From CAYRHJ01 sp964424105 (GTDB lineage: Bacteria; Planctomycetota; Phycisphaerae; UBA1845), in NCBI GenBank assembly GCA_964424105.1, contig CAYRHJ010000010.1:1-64000 (forward strand): a stretch of DNA of 64,000 nucleotides. Direction: 5' to 3'. The position numbers and the translations under genes were made by a program. Under the pieces are notes generated by a model, which was not told the DNA's origin, did no database searches, and worked only from the letters and a program-made list of their open reading frames with translations. Positions 1 through 9,293 of the stretch are shown piece by piece (position 1 is the first letter of the stretch; each line of letters starts with the position of its first letter).

Positions 1-26
1 GTTGAGTCCAGAAATCGTGTTGCCGG

Positions 27-581
27 AGTGTATCCGAGCGACGCTTCCCGGCCATCCACAGCGAAGACTGTCACTGGCCCAGATCAGTGTGGAGTGTATC
101 CGAGCGACGCTTCCCGGCCATCCACAGCCAGTATTGTAAACTATATCCGTGGTCTACCAGTGTATCCGAGCGACGCTTCCCGGCCATCCACAGCTCCTGC
201 GGTGAGGTCCGCTTCACACCCCACAGTGTATCCGAGCGACGCTTCCCGGCCATCCACAGCTGTGGATCGAGCGCTCCCCCCACTACAAGGAGTGTATCCG
301 AGCGACGCTTCCCGGCCATCCACAGCAGCATGTACGCGGCACAGACGCACTAACGTAGTGTATCCGAGCGACGCTTCCCGGCCATCCACAGCAGCCTGTC
401 ATGCGGGCGCACGCATGGTCCGAGTGTATCCGAGCGACGCTTCCCGGCCATCCACAGCCGAGTGTAATACGGCATGCTGCATATACGGAGTGTATCCGAG
501 CGACGCTTCCCGGCCATCCACAGCTCCCCGCCGACGCTGTGTCCGCGCAGTTGGAGTGTATCCGAGCGACGCTTCCCGGCC
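27..581. CRISPR. CRISPR array, 36-nt repeats and 30-nt spacers, nine repeats visible
   Basis: Eight identical 36-nt repeats begin at 27, 93, 159, 225, 291, 357, 423 and 489 (start AGTGTATCCGAGCG, end GGCCATCCACAGC), with exactly 30-nt unrelated spacers. A ninth repeat at 555 matches for only its first 27 nt and then runs into a dispersed palindrome, so it looks like the leader-distal degenerate end. Bases 1-26 fit the tail of one more spacer, so the array continues left of the window. The 36/30 geometry and the weakly inverse ends of the repeat (GTGTAT and ATCCAC) resemble type II systems. No cas gene is visible, so the type is inferred and the transcribed strand is unknown. Confidence 0.93.
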
Positions 582-583
582 AA

Positions 584-623
584 ATCATCGGCTCCCCCAC
601 CTCCAAAGGAGGTGGGCCACCCG
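584..623. repeat. Dispersed palindrome, family A, at the CRISPR end
   Basis: The stem CACCTCC-AAA-GGAGGTG is flanked by ATCATCGGCTCCC and GGCCACCCG. The same unit recurs at 2229-2333, 41044-41090, 41223-41266 and 43210-43252. Here it starts exactly where the last CRISPR repeat loses its 9-nt tail. Confidence 0.9.
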
Positions 624-668
624 GGCAGACATCCCTCTTGTGACGGGTTTACGGTTTATCTCGCCGCG

Positions 669-1937
669 CTATTCGGTCTTGCAAGTCTCCGGTGGTGATT
701 CGATGTCGGGCGGGTCCAGCCCGATCGCTGTGGCTGCGAACGGATGAGAGACGGCATCGGGACTCACCAAGTGGGTGCGTCCGCCGAGGTAGGCGAGGGC
801 GGTTCCGACGATCAGCCCGATCACGTATCCGTATGGCAAGCTGACGGCTAGAAGGCCGACCAGCGCGGCGATCGGAAACTCGGTGCGGGAATGAGCCGTG
901 TCCCGAACAAGCCAGATCAGCGCCAGAGCTTCGAAGAGCAGGATGACTCCCAGCATGGGGAGCGGAAATGCTCTCGCTATGTGGTCGAAGCCACCGCCGA
1001 AGAATAGGCCTAGTCCCAGAAACAGCAGGCCGTAGATGATGACCGAACCGCCTGTTCGTCCGCCAAACGCAAAGTGGCCTGCCATTCCTCCGGAGCCGTG
1101 GCATGTGGGGATGCCGCCGAACCAGGGATTGACGAGGTTCATCAGTGCGAAGGTCAGGCCGATCTTTCGGATCGTGAAGCGGCGATGAGGAAAGAGGTCT
1201 TCGGTGAGCTGCCGGGTGGCCAGCACCGAGTTGCCGAGCGAAAGCGGTATCTGTGGCAGCGCGAGAACGAGGAATCCGGTGAGGATGTCGGCCGGCTCCG
1301 GGACATGTATCGCAGGCAGACGGAAGGCAAGACTGCGCAGCAGGCCGCCGTCGAGGTTGAAGACTGCCGCATACACCGCGCCAAGGATCACGACCGGAAG
1401 CGCGGCTGGGAATCGACGGTTGCCCAGCAACAGCACGGTGATGATGAAGGCTCCTGCCGCAAGGGCGTACCCGGAAACCCCGTCTGCCTGTACGAATTTT
1501 CCCAGGGCTACAGAGGCCAGTTGAAGCCCCAGACCGAACTGAATCCCGCGCACGACACACTTCGGTACCACTCGGGCCAAGTAGTCGAGCAAACCGGTGG
1601 CGGCCAACAGCAACATGGCAAGCCCGATCGCGAGTCCGGCGCCGTAGAGTGTCTCGGCGGATGCCTGTTGTGCGATCACGATGGCGGCCATGGCCTTGAG
1701 CGGCTGAACGGGCATCGGCAAGCGGTAGAGCAGGCCGGTGAGAATCTGCATGACACCGAACATCACGAGAACGCTTGTGCCGTCGAGGCCGGCGGCGAGG
1801 GTCATGCCGATCAGGAGCGGCACGTCGGTTCCCATGTCTCCGAACGCTCCCGCGAACTCGTTGCGGTCGAATCTGATTTGGGTTCTTTCGGTCGCGAGCA
1901 TGGCCTGGGGTTCAGCGGTGGTTCTGGATGGGTGCAT
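669..1937 (-). CDS. MOT1-family molybdate/sulfate transporter
   Basis: Predicted polytopic inner-membrane protein of about 422 aa with roughly ten hydrophobic segments. It carries hallmarks of the MOT1 (MFS_MOT1) molybdate/sulfate permease family: an N-terminal GDMGTDVPLL motif followed by PMPVQPLKAMAA, and a later repeat with PQIPLSLGNS and GGIPTCHGSGGMAGH. Substrate is inferred from the family; molybdate is more likely than sulfate but cannot be separated from sequence alone. I place the start at the ATG at 1937 because GGAG lies 6 nt upstream; an upstream in-frame start at 1970 is possible but has no ribosome-binding site. No molybdenum riboswitch or mod genes are adjacent, so it appears monocistronic. 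Confidence 0.85.
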   Translation of the reverse strand: MHPSRTTAEPQAMLATERTQIRFDRNEFAGAFGDMGTDVPLLIGMTLAAGLDGTSVLVMFGVMQILTGLLYRLPMPVQPLKAMAAIVIAQQASAETLYGAGLAIGLAMLLLAATGLLDYLARVVPKCVVRGIQFGLGLQLASVALGKFVQADGVSGYALAAGAFIITVLLLGNRRFPAALPVVILGAVYAAVFNLDGGLLRSLAFRLPAIHVPEPADILTGFLVLALPQIPLSLGNSVLATRQLTEDLFPHRRFTIRKIGLTFALMNLVNPWFGGIPTCHGSGGMAGHFAFGGRTGGSVIIYGLLFLGLGLFFGGGFDHIARAFPLPMLGVILLFEALALIWLVRDTAHSRTEFPIAALVGLLAVSLPYGYVIGLIVGTALAYLGGRTHLVSPDAVSHPFAATAIGLDPPDIESPPETCKTE

Positions 1938-1979
1938 CCTTGACTCCACTGGCCGCCTACCGCTCAGCATCAGCGGGGG

Positions 1980-2335
1980 CGCGAAGCGCCAGCGGTTGCG
2001 CTAGAGTAGCTAAACGCACGTGATACACCTTATTCATGCGGGCTTGCATTGCAAATTCCTGGGGTTTCGCTGTCGCAACGTCAACCGCTCCCTGACGGTC
2101 GCGGCTCTGTTAAGAGGCGGATGAGGTTGAAAAAGAAGACCGCTCGCTTCGCGCTCGCGGCTCGTAAAAGACTTGGTCGCGAGACTGGAACGAGGCGGAT
2201 GAAACCCGCCCTACGAACTGGAGCTCTAATCATCGACTCCCCCACCTCCAAAGGAGGTGGGCCACCCGACCACCACCTCCAAAGGAGGTGGGCCACCCGA
2301 CCACCACCTCCAAAGGAGGTGGGCCACCCGACCAC
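1980..2335. repeat. Intergenic repeat cluster (families B, C and three tandem A copies)
   Basis: The 500-base gap between the transporter and the cytochrome gene holds no convincing gene. It contains a B element (2085-2109, core CTCCCTGACGGTCGCGG), a C element (2138-2165, core CGCTCGCTTCGCGCTCGCGG), and three head-to-tail copies of family A at 2229-2269, 2272-2299 and 2304-2331. A-T-rich sequence near 2000-2030 may carry the transporter promoter, but I cannot define it. Confidence 0.85.
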
Positions 2336-2443
2336 CTTGCATCATGACGACGGCGGTAGGCGGCGGCGGCTGGCAGCGTCGCCGCCGCGAACGGTTGCTG
2401 GATGATGCGTTTTCTCAGTTCGGACCCCAGCCGCTGCTTCGGT

Positions 2444-3850
2444 CTACAACTGCCGCATGAAGGCCACGAGGTCCTTCTTCTCTTGGTCGGTGAGCTTGGT
2501 CTCAAGAATCAGGTTGAAGAACTCGACCGTATCCTCGAGCGTCAGCAGTCTTCCGTCGTGCAGGTAGGTCGGCGAATCCTTGATGCCGCGCAACGGGAAA
2601 GTCTTGATCGGCCCATCGGAGCTGGCCATTCGCCCGTTGATCATTCGCGGTTTGTAGAATCGTTCGGCCTTGAGGTTGTGCATGAGATTGTCGGTGTAAT
2701 AGGGCGCCGGATGGCAACTGCCGCAATTCGCCTTTCCAAAAAACAGAGCCTGCCCACGCATCTCCGACTCGGTGCCTTTTCTAGGGTCGATCTTGCCGTC
2801 GATGCCCAGCTTGGGCGCCGGCGGGAAGTCGAGTAGGGCCTGAAACTCCGCCATGGCGTGTACTTGGCTGGCACGGTCGAGAACGTTGACACCCTTTTTT
2901 GCGGCAATGACCGGGTCGCCGTCGAAATAGGCGGCCCGTTGCTCGAACTCGGTGAAGTCCTCGACGGACTTCAATGCCCGCTGAGACCCGAAGAGCCGCT
3001 GGATATTCACGCCTCGGAGCGGAGGAGTGTCGATGCGATGACGAAACTCCTGGGGTCGAATGTCGCCGACCAGATGGGTGGCTGCGTTGGTGTGCCCGTT
3101 GGCATGACAGTCGAAGCAGGTCACACCACGGCTGGCCCGCTCGGAGCGACGGTCCTCGGTCTGGTTGAACTGCTGCTGGGGAAACGCGGTGACCAGCAAC
3201 CTCAAGCCCTCCAACTGCTTGGGGTTCAAGAGTCCGTTGAAGAGTTCATAAAAGTTGTCGATGGTGACGAGCTTTCCCTGCGAGACGTCGCCCAGGTCCG
3301 GGCGAGTGGTCAGGAAGATGGGAGCGGGAAACTCGGGCAGGAAGTGGTCCGGCAGATCGAAATCCAGATCGAAACGAGTCAGATCGCGCGCTTCTTGTTT
3401 CTTGATCTCGTCGATGTGGAACTGCGGAAAGGTCATGCCGCCTTCCGGGTGATTCGGGTGGGGAAGTGGAAGGAACCCGGCGGGGAACAAGTCCTTCTCT
3501 CGGATCTGTTCGGGATCCATCGCCGCCAGCTTGTCCCAGGTCATCCCGGCGGCGAGTTTGGCGCGTACGCCTTCCTGAATGGCCTTGCCTCGCGACATCT
3601 TCACGCCCTGGGCGGGCCGGTCGCTCAAGTCGTAGCGTTCATTGAGCAACTCCAACTGCCGATTCATCACGTCTGCTTTCTCGGCCTTCATTCGAGCCAT
3701 GATGGTCGCGAAGGTTTCCTTGATGTCGACGGGGGCATAGCTCGACGCCTGTTTCCCGGTTTGCTGGGCGAATCCGACACCCTGAAGGCAAACCAGCGTG
3801 GCCAGCGACACCCATACTACTCGCCCGAACTCCTGCGATCTGCGTCTCAT
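2444..3850 (-). CDS. Exported dihaem cytochrome c peroxidase-like protein
   Basis: The 468-aa product has an N-terminal signal peptide (cleavage near residue 29, after VGFAQ) and two c-type haem sites, CFDCH at 245-249 and CGSCH at 376-380, the arrangement of the cytochrome c peroxidase/MauG superfamily. Histidine- and methionine-containing stretches near each site could supply distal ligands. It would be periplasmic and might reduce peroxide with cytochrome c electrons or carry out a MauG-like oxidation; the exact activity is not decidable. AGGAG is 8 nt before the ATG. It lies 170 bp downstream of cydB on the same strand and could read through from the cyd operon. Confidence 0.85.
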   Translation of the reverse strand: MRRRSQEFGRVVWVSLATLVCLQGVGFAQQTGKQASSYAPVDIKETFATIMARMKAEKADVMNRQLELLNERYDLSDRPAQGVKMSRGKAIQEGVRAKLAAGMTWDKLAAMDPEQIREKDLFPAGFLPLPHPNHPEGGMTFPQFHIDEIKKQEARDLTRFDLDFDLPDHFLPEFPAPIFLTTRPDLGDVSQGKLVTIDNFYELFNGLLNPKQLEGLRLLVTAFPQQQFNQTEDRRSERASRGVTCFDCHANGHTNAATHLVGDIRPQEFRHRIDTPPLRGVNIQRLFGSQRALKSVEDFTEFEQRAAYFDGDPVIAAKKGVNVLDRASQVHAMAEFQALLDFPPAPKLGIDGKIDPRKGTESEMRGQALFFGKANCGSCHPAPYYTDNLMHNLKAERFYKPRMINGRMASSDGPIKTFPLRGIKDSPTYLHDGRLLTLEDTVEFFNLILETKLTDQEKKDLVAFMRQL

Positions 3851-4018
3851 ACCTGGTTCTCCTGTGGTTGAATGACGTCCAAATTATTTTCAACGATGAA
3901 CTCGCCTGGCAGTTTCCCAGCAAACATGAACCCACCCATTCGCGATCGCGGGCGATGGCGACAGGTTGAATTCTGTGGGGCGCCTGCTCCGCGCGTCATC
4001 GCATCTTTCCGCCTTGGC

Positions 4019-5047
4019 TCAATAGCTGTCCTTTGCTAGTCTCACTTTACCGCGAAACGTCCAATACACTACAGCCGTATAGGTGAAAACGAACGGCAGC
4101 CCAATCGCTGCGAACAGGAGCATGATACCAAGCGTCTTCCGGCTGGAACGCGCATTGTAAATTGTCACGTTCCATGCGGCGTCGAGCGACGACGGGACGA
4201 GATTCGGAAAGATGGCGGTCGCGAAGAGCGTTGCGAAGGCTGCGATCGTGGCGCACGAACTGACAAACGCATAGCCCGGCTGCTTTTTGAACATGGCACG
4301 GGGGATGTTGGCGACGGCCAGCACATTGAGCAGCGGCACGACCCACAGCCACTGGTGCTTACGAAAGTTTGCGACGGCCCGCGGAACCTCGACCAAGGTG
4401 TAGATCGTGGCCAGAAGATAGGCAATGAGGAAAAAGCCGAAAGCCCGCCATATCCAGCGTTCCGTCTGCCGCTGTAGTTCACCTTCGGTTTTGAAATACA
4501 GAAAAATCGCGCCGTGCATGGTGAAGAGCGCCACCGTCAGCACTCCGAGGAGCAGCGGATAGAGCGTCAGTTGCTGCAAGACGGTCTGGCGGATGACCAT
4601 ATGGCTGTCAACGGGCATCCCAAGCATGACATTCCCGGCCGCCACGCCGAAAAGCAGCGAGGCCAACAGGCTTGATCCGAAGAAACCGTAATCCCAGGCG
4701 CGACGCCAAACCGGATGTTCGGTCTTCGAACGAAACTCGATGCTCACCGCTCGGAAAATCAGCGCGAATAGCAGCAGCATGAAGGCGACGTAAAACCCAC
4801 TGAAGACCGTCGCGTAGGCGTTGGGGAAGGCGGCGAAGAGGGCGCCTCCGAACGTCACCAACCAGACTTCATTCCCGTCCCACAGGGGTCCGATGGCGTT
4901 CAACATGATGCGACGGTCGTGATCGTTCCCCGCCATCGGGTGCAGAATCCCGACTCCGAGGTCGAACCCATCGAGAATCGTGTACCCGACCAGCATGACG
5001 CCCAAAAACACAAACCAGATGAGCGCCAGCGTATCGTGATTGGGCAT
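4019..5047 (-). CDS. cydB: Cytochrome bd ubiquinol oxidase subunit II
   Basis: CydB, 342 aa, the usual family length, with about nine hydrophobic helices and the conserved N-terminal pattern FLGVMLVGYTILDGFDLG plus GNEVWLVTFGGALFAAFP. It partners CydA in the inner-membrane bd oxidase, which reduces O2 to water at high affinity using quinol. Its ATG overlaps the cydA stop in the sequence TAATG, implying translational coupling. No small cydX-type gene is visible immediately downstream. Confidence 0.96.
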   Translation of the reverse strand: MPNHDTLALIWFVFLGVMLVGYTILDGFDLGVGILHPMAGNDHDRRIMLNAIGPLWDGNEVWLVTFGGALFAAFPNAYATVFSGFYVAFMLLLFALIFRAVSIEFRSKTEHPVWRRAWDYGFFGSSLLASLLFGVAAGNVMLGMPVDSHMVIRQTVLQQLTLYPLLLGVLTVALFTMHGAIFLYFKTEGELQRQTERWIWRAFGFFLIAYLLATIYTLVEVPRAVANFRKHQWLWVVPLLNVLAVANIPRAMFKKQPGYAFVSSCATIAAFATLFATAIFPNLVPSSLDAAWNVTIYNARSSRKTLGIMLLFAAIGLPFVFTYTAVVYWTFRGKVRLAKDSY

Positions 5048-6507
5048 TAGGCCGCTCCTTCTTCAGCGGTATCAGTTAGAGATCGCTCTGCGCCCGTCAT
5101 CACGGCGGCTGTCCTCAGGAATCCCCTTTCGCCGGTCTCGACCGATCGCGCGGATTCATCGGGACCGTGGCGAATCTTGCTGTTCAGCACGTAAACCCAC
5201 ACCGCAAACAACAGCAGATAAATCATACCGAACATGGTGATCGACCAGAGCACTTGCTCGGCCGTGACCGCCTCGCTGATTCCTTCGCTGGTCCGCAGGC
5301 CTTGCATCGCAACGCCGTTCTGTACGCTCGGATAAACGATCCACGGTTGTCGACCGACCTCCGCGGCGATCCAGCCGGCTTGATTGGCAGCGATCGGTGC
5401 AAGCACGGCGAAGACATAAACCCGAAGCAGCCAGCGAATTCGAAACACACGGCCACCGCGCAACAAGGGCAGCGTGCCAAGCGTCAGCACAATGAAGAGC
5501 ACTCCAAGCCCGACCATGAGGTGATACATTTGAAAAGGGAGCCACAGCGGTGGACGGTCCTCCACGGGGAAGGCATCCAGCCCGGTCACGGGTTGTTGGA
5601 AATCGCCGTGGAGGAGGAAACTCAACAAGCCCGGTATGGCCAGTCCGCCCCAAACCTTCCCGGTCGCGGCGTCAGGCCAGCCGAACAGATAAACGTCGGC
5701 TGGGCCGGTGTTGAAATGCCCCTCAAACGCCGCGAGCTTCGCCGGCTGATTGCGGGCGACCTGTTGGGCTTGGTCGTGGCCGGTGACCGCGGCCAATACG
5801 CTGAAGATGGCCGCAATGACCAGTCCGATTGTGAAGCATCTGCGTGCAAACAGCTCGTGACGGCGTTTCAGCAGATAATAGGCGCTGACGGACATGGCCA
5901 GGAATCCGCCCAGGATCAGCGCCCCGATCAGCGTGTGCGTCAGGCGGTCCGCGCTCGATGGGTTGAACACCATCGCCCAGAAGTCCGTGATCTCCGCGCG
6001 CCGTTGCGTGCGGCCGTTCACGACGTTTTCGACGATGTGGTAGCCCGCCGGCGTTTGCTGCCAGGAGTTGGCGACGACGATCCACACTGCGCTGAACATG
6101 CCGCCCAGCCAGACCATCAGCGTGGAGAAGAAATGCATTTTCGGGCCGACGCGGTCCCAGCCGAAGACGAGCACGGCAAGGAAGCCGGATTCCAGAAAGA
6201 AGGCGAAGATGCCTTCAGCGGCCAGTGCCGAGCCGAAGACGTCACCGACGAATCGGCTGTAGACCGCCCAATTCGTGCCGAATTCGAACTCCATCACAAT
6301 CCCGGTCGAAACGCCCAGGGCGAAGTTCACCGAGAAGATCTTCGTCCAGAAGCGGGCGGCATCGTTCCACGTGCGGTCGCCCGTTCGCAGCCACATGGCT
6401 TCCAGCACCACCATCACCAGGCCAAGCCCAATGGTCAGTGGCGGGAAAAGATAATGGAACATGATCGTTCCGGCGAATTGCAATCGCGAAAGCGTGAGCA
6501 CGTCCAT
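5047..6507 (-). CDS. cydA: Cytochrome bd ubiquinol oxidase subunit I
   Basis: CydA, 486 aa. It begins LSRLQFAGTIMFHYLFPPLT, which includes the conserved His ligand for haem b595, and carries the GRQPW motif (GWIAAEVGRQPW) characteristic of the quinol-oxidising subunit, with a periplasmic Q-loop before it of ordinary length. Together with CydB it forms the low-oxygen, sulfide- and NO-tolerant terminal oxidase. It lies 50 nt downstream of the AhpD-like gene on the same strand, so ahpD-like, cydA and cydB probably form one operon that links oxygen respiration with peroxide or thiol defence. Confidence 0.97.
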   Translation of the reverse strand: MDVLTLSRLQFAGTIMFHYLFPPLTIGLGLVMVVLEAMWLRTGDRTWNDAARFWTKIFSVNFALGVSTGIVMEFEFGTNWAVYSRFVGDVFGSALAAEGIFAFFLESGFLAVLVFGWDRVGPKMHFFSTLMVWLGGMFSAVWIVVANSWQQTPAGYHIVENVVNGRTQRRAEITDFWAMVFNPSSADRLTHTLIGALILGGFLAMSVSAYYLLKRRHELFARRCFTIGLVIAAIFSVLAAVTGHDQAQQVARNQPAKLAAFEGHFNTGPADVYLFGWPDAATGKVWGGLAIPGLLSFLLHGDFQQPVTGLDAFPVEDRPPLWLPFQMYHLMVGLGVLFIVLTLGTLPLLRGGRVFRIRWLLRVYVFAVLAPIAANQAGWIAAEVGRQPWIVYPSVQNGVAMQGLRTSEGISEAVTAEQVLWSITMFGMIYLLLFAVWVYVLNSKIRHGPDESARSVETGERGFLRTAAVMTGAERSLTDTAEEGAA

Positions 6508-6557
6508 CAGTGCATCCCCAAGCCGCGGTTCATTCGACGCTCCGCAGTCCCAACCGC

Positions 6558-6911
6558 CTACGACCCTGACTTTCCTTCAAAATGATCGAGTGCATGAATG
6601 ACTTCCGGTATATGCGTCAATGATGGGCCGCCTTGCATCATGACGGCCACGCCGGCGGCTTCGAGAATCTGCTCTTTCGTCGCGCCGGCCTTCAAACATT
6701 TCTCAACATGCAGGTTGATGCAGGGGACGCACCGAACGGCCAAGCCAATGGCGAGCGCGATAAGCTCCTTGTCACGCGCCGTCAGAGCGCCTTCCTTCAT
6801 GACGGCTTGGAACATACTACCGAATCCACGGGCAATATCCGGTGCCAACTCCTTCATCCGCTGCTGATCGGCCTGCCAACGATCAAAGAAAGTCGCCACT
6901 TCGTCCGCCAT
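6558..6911 (-). CDS. Carboxymuconolactone decarboxylase/AhpD-like protein
   Basis: A 117-aa all-helical protein of the CMD/AhpD superfamily with the redox motif CVPC at residues 61-64 and a following His at 68, typical of AhpD-like disulfide reductases or peroxidases. The long open frame upstream to 7175 is spurious because it reads through dispersed repeats; the ATG at 6911 has AGGAG 6 nt upstream. It precedes cydA by 50 nt, so a role in oxidative or low-oxygen stress alongside the bd oxidase is likely. The substrate is unknown. Confidence 0.9.
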   Translation of the reverse strand: MADEVATFFDRWQADQQRMKELAPDIARGFGSMFQAVMKEGALTARDKELIALAIGLAVRCVPCINLHVEKCLKAGATKEQILEAAGVAVMMQGGPSLTHIPEVIHALDHFEGKSGS

Positions 6912-7310
6912 GTCATTCTCCTTTCGAATCTGCGATGAATTCCAAAAACAAGACCAAAGCAACTGACTTACTACTCGGAGCATGGACCATTGAACATCCA
7001 GCAATGGGCCACGCCGGCCTAGGCGCTGGATTCCGGCTTGCGCCGGAATGACGCATGCAGGCAGTCGCGGGTCGGAGTTGCGTGCGGTCGGCGGGGGGAC
7101 CGCACGCTGACGGACCGCTCGCTTTGCGCTCGCGGCTCGTAAGGGACCGCTTGCTATCGAACCGCACGCTGCCAACGCGCGTCACCTAAAGTGAGCATCG
7201 AACCCTGCTGCAATTTCAGTTGCGGGCGCATTCTACAAGGTGGGAACAGGATTCGCACCACCGGCAGCGGGACTTATTCGGCCGTTGGGGGATGGTCGCG
7301 AACGAACGAG
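6912..7310. repeat. Intergenic region with D and C palindromes
   Basis: This 400-base gap holds a family D palindrome (7026-7053, CTGGATTCCGGC then GCCGGAATGACG) and a family C palindrome (7113-7140, CGCTCGCTTTGCGCTCGCGG). Copies of CCGCACGCTG flank the C element. No gene is supported here. Confidence 0.8.
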
Positions 7311-7868
7311 TCAGGGGGAATCCGATTCATCGCGCCGCACGCTGGTCGGCTTGTAGATGGTCGCGGCGATAAACCAGATCATCAGCGCGAATGCCGCTTC
7401 GCCCAGGATGGCGAAGGCGTGCACCACCCACGGTGCATTGACGGAATGCCGCACACCCAGAAACAGCGTGACCGGCGAACTGATTCGTTCGTCGCTGAAA
7501 GGCCACAACAAGAGAACCCCCCTGCCGAAGGTGAACATATCCAAGATGACATGGGCCGCGCAACCGCACGATCCGATCAGGAATAACGCCTTTGCGCTTA
7601 TCCCGCACAATGGACGTCCTACCACCGCGAAGAGCACGCCAATCGCCAGCGCGAAGACCAAGCTGTGCGTGGGGCCGTTGTGGTACTTGGCGAAGCCCTG
7701 CCCGGTTATGAATCCGGGCAGGAGATCGAGATCGGGGGCCATGAGTGAAACCAAGACTGCTGCGGCGAACATCAGCGTCGCGCGACGCGATCGAATGATC
7801 GGGAGGGCCTTTCGGGCCATGGGCCAGGCCAGCATGAACAACGCACAATGGGCGATGGGGGATGGCAT
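7311..7868 (-). CDS. DUF457 (YdjM-like) membrane-bound metal-dependent hydrolase
   Basis: A 185-aa membrane protein with four or five hydrophobic segments and the conserved polar motifs of the DUF457/YdjM family: APDLD, HNGPTHSL and HVILDMFTFG, which would hold a metal ion. Family members are described as inner-membrane putative hydrolases, some LexA-regulated; the reaction is unknown. It starts 24 nt after the glycosyltransferase stop on the same strand, so the two are likely co-transcribed. No LexA box was identified by eye. Confidence 0.85.
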   Translation of the reverse strand: MPSPIAHCALFMLAWPMARKALPIIRSRRATLMFAAAVLVSLMAPDLDLLPGFITGQGFAKYHNGPTHSLVFALAIGVLFAVVGRPLCGISAKALFLIGSCGCAAHVILDMFTFGRGVLLLWPFSDERISSPVTLFLGVRHSVNAPWVVHAFAILGEAAFALMIWFIAATIYKPTSVRRDESDSP

Positions 7869-7892
7869 CGGTCAACTTGCTCGAAAGCGCTG

Positions 7893-9293
7893 TTAGAGGA
7901 CTTCGACTCGGCGCGACTTGTCTGGATATTGCGACAAGGCTTCGCCGTCGGTCCTGGGGCGGCGGAGCCACGCAGCCAGCGACAAACCCGCGAACGGTAC
8001 CAGCAACAAGAGCACAGGCAGACAATAACGCGAAGACGATATGTTGACCATCGCATAAACGGCTGCGAACGAAACGACAAGAAGAATCAGGAGTTCGACG
8101 TCCCTTCGGTGAGTTCTTGCCAGGCGAGATAAACCGATGACGGCCAGGATTAACGTTGCATAATTGATGACCAGGTTGGCGATGCATTTCATCGGCGTGC
8201 TGGCAAAATACCAAAATCGCCAGGCGTTGATGAGGAGCTTTCGAGGGAGCAAGAGCGGTTGCTCGGCGATCATTTTCCAGGCCTGTTCGGAGAACTGCCG
8301 ATCCACGTCTTTTGGGATGTTCCACTGTCCGACGGTTTTGAGGGAATGTCGCGAGAAATCGACGTCATACACTTCGCTCATCAATTGCAGGGCCTTCGCT
8401 TCGCCGTGCACCAGGGCGTCCTCGCTGGTCGGGCCTTTGTCGATCATGAAATGCCCAGCCAGCATGCTGAACCCCGGGCCGACGGCGACGGGAACAAACT
8501 CCCCGGAGACGCGATAATTCCGATAGGTCCACGGCGAGATGAGGAGATACCCCAACAACGTCGCGCTGACCGTCGCGCCCAGCGCTCGGCGAGACCGCAG
8601 GCCGGCGTACCCCATCAACGCGATGGGAAACGGCAACAGTATCGGCTTGGCCAGCGCGGTCAAGGCGAAGGCCATCGCCGTCGTCAAGGATCGCTTGAAG
8701 CTGGGTTCATCAAACAGTCGCAGAATGAAATACGCATACAGGGCGATCGGCAACGCGAAGAAAGTGTCCGAAAAACTGCTGGCACAATAATAGATCGAAA
8801 GCGGAAAGGCGACGGGCAGCAGCGTGGCCCAAAGCGTCGATGTGCCCTTGGCGTAGCGTGAAATGATGAGCCACAGGACGACACAAGTCAGTGCCGAAGC
8901 CACGCAGTTGACGAGAAGAGTGGCCAGACCCATATCATCCACGATCATCGAAACCGCGGCCAATGCCCATGGAAACAGAGGCGGACGATACGTGGTGGGA
9001 GGATGTTCGGGCGAAAAAGTGAAAGACCCGTGGGTCACAAGATTCCTGGCCAAATGTAAATACCCGTCTCCCGAGGTGTGGAAGTCGCGAGTCCGGGGGC
9101 CGATGTCAATATCCGCGACGGGGACAAGGATGAAGCAGAACGCGAGTCTCGTGGCGAGGGCCAACAGAAACACAAGCGCGGCCGTTCGGAAACTGCTAGA
9201 CCCAATTGTTGGCATGTCTTGCAAACCGTGACGGATCCCGATCCATGAAGATCGCTCGAGAACACCTTTCGCGACATTCCTTGACGAAGTCAT
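7893..9293 (-). CDS. GT39-type (ArnT/PMT-like) membrane glycosyltransferase
   Basis: A 466-aa polytopic protein with around ten transmembrane helices. After the first helix it shows the acidic-containing loop and YRPPLFPWALAA, the layout of dolichyl/undecaprenyl-phosphate-sugar-dependent glycosyltransferases (PMT/ArnT, GT-C fold). It probably transfers a lipid-linked sugar to a cell-envelope acceptor. The start is uncertain: no clear Shine-Dalgarno precedes the codon at 9293, and a start at 9215 just before the first helix is possible. It overlaps nothing and leads into the DUF457 gene. Confidence 0.82.
   Translation of the reverse strand: MTSSRNVAKGVLERSSWIGIRHGLQDMPTIGSSSFRTAALVFLLALATRLAFCFILVPVADIDIGPRTRDFHTSGDGYLHLARNLVTHGSFTFSPEHPPTTYRPPLFPWALAAVSMIVDDMGLATLLVNCVASALTCVVLWLIISRYAKGTSTLWATLLPVAFPLSIYYCASSFSDTFFALPIALYAYFILRLFDEPSFKRSLTTAMAFALTALAKPILLPFPIALMGYAGLRSRRALGATVSATLLGYLLISPWTYRNYRVSGEFVPVAVGPGFSMLAGHFMIDKGPTSEDALVHGEAKALQLMSEVYDVDFSRHSLKTVGQWNIPKDVDRQFSEQAWKMIAEQPLLLPRKLLINAWRFWYFASTPMKCIANLVINYATLILAVIGLSRLARTHRRDVELLILLVVSFAAVYAMVNISSSRYCLPVLLLLVPFAGLSLAAWLRRPRTDGEALSQYPDKSRRVEVL

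Noticed and set aside
28..747. Long open frames with 22-residue protein repeats across the array
   Set aside because: The 66-bp period equals repeat plus spacer; the frames on both strands are a by-product of the CRISPR array.
1074..1943. Plus-strand 289-aa frame opposite the transporter gene
   Set aside because: Antisense shadow of a clearly conserved membrane protein; no family match.
2858..3871. Plus-strand 337-aa frame opposite the dihaem cytochrome
   Set aside because: Shadow frame; the minus strand carries signal peptide and two haem motifs.
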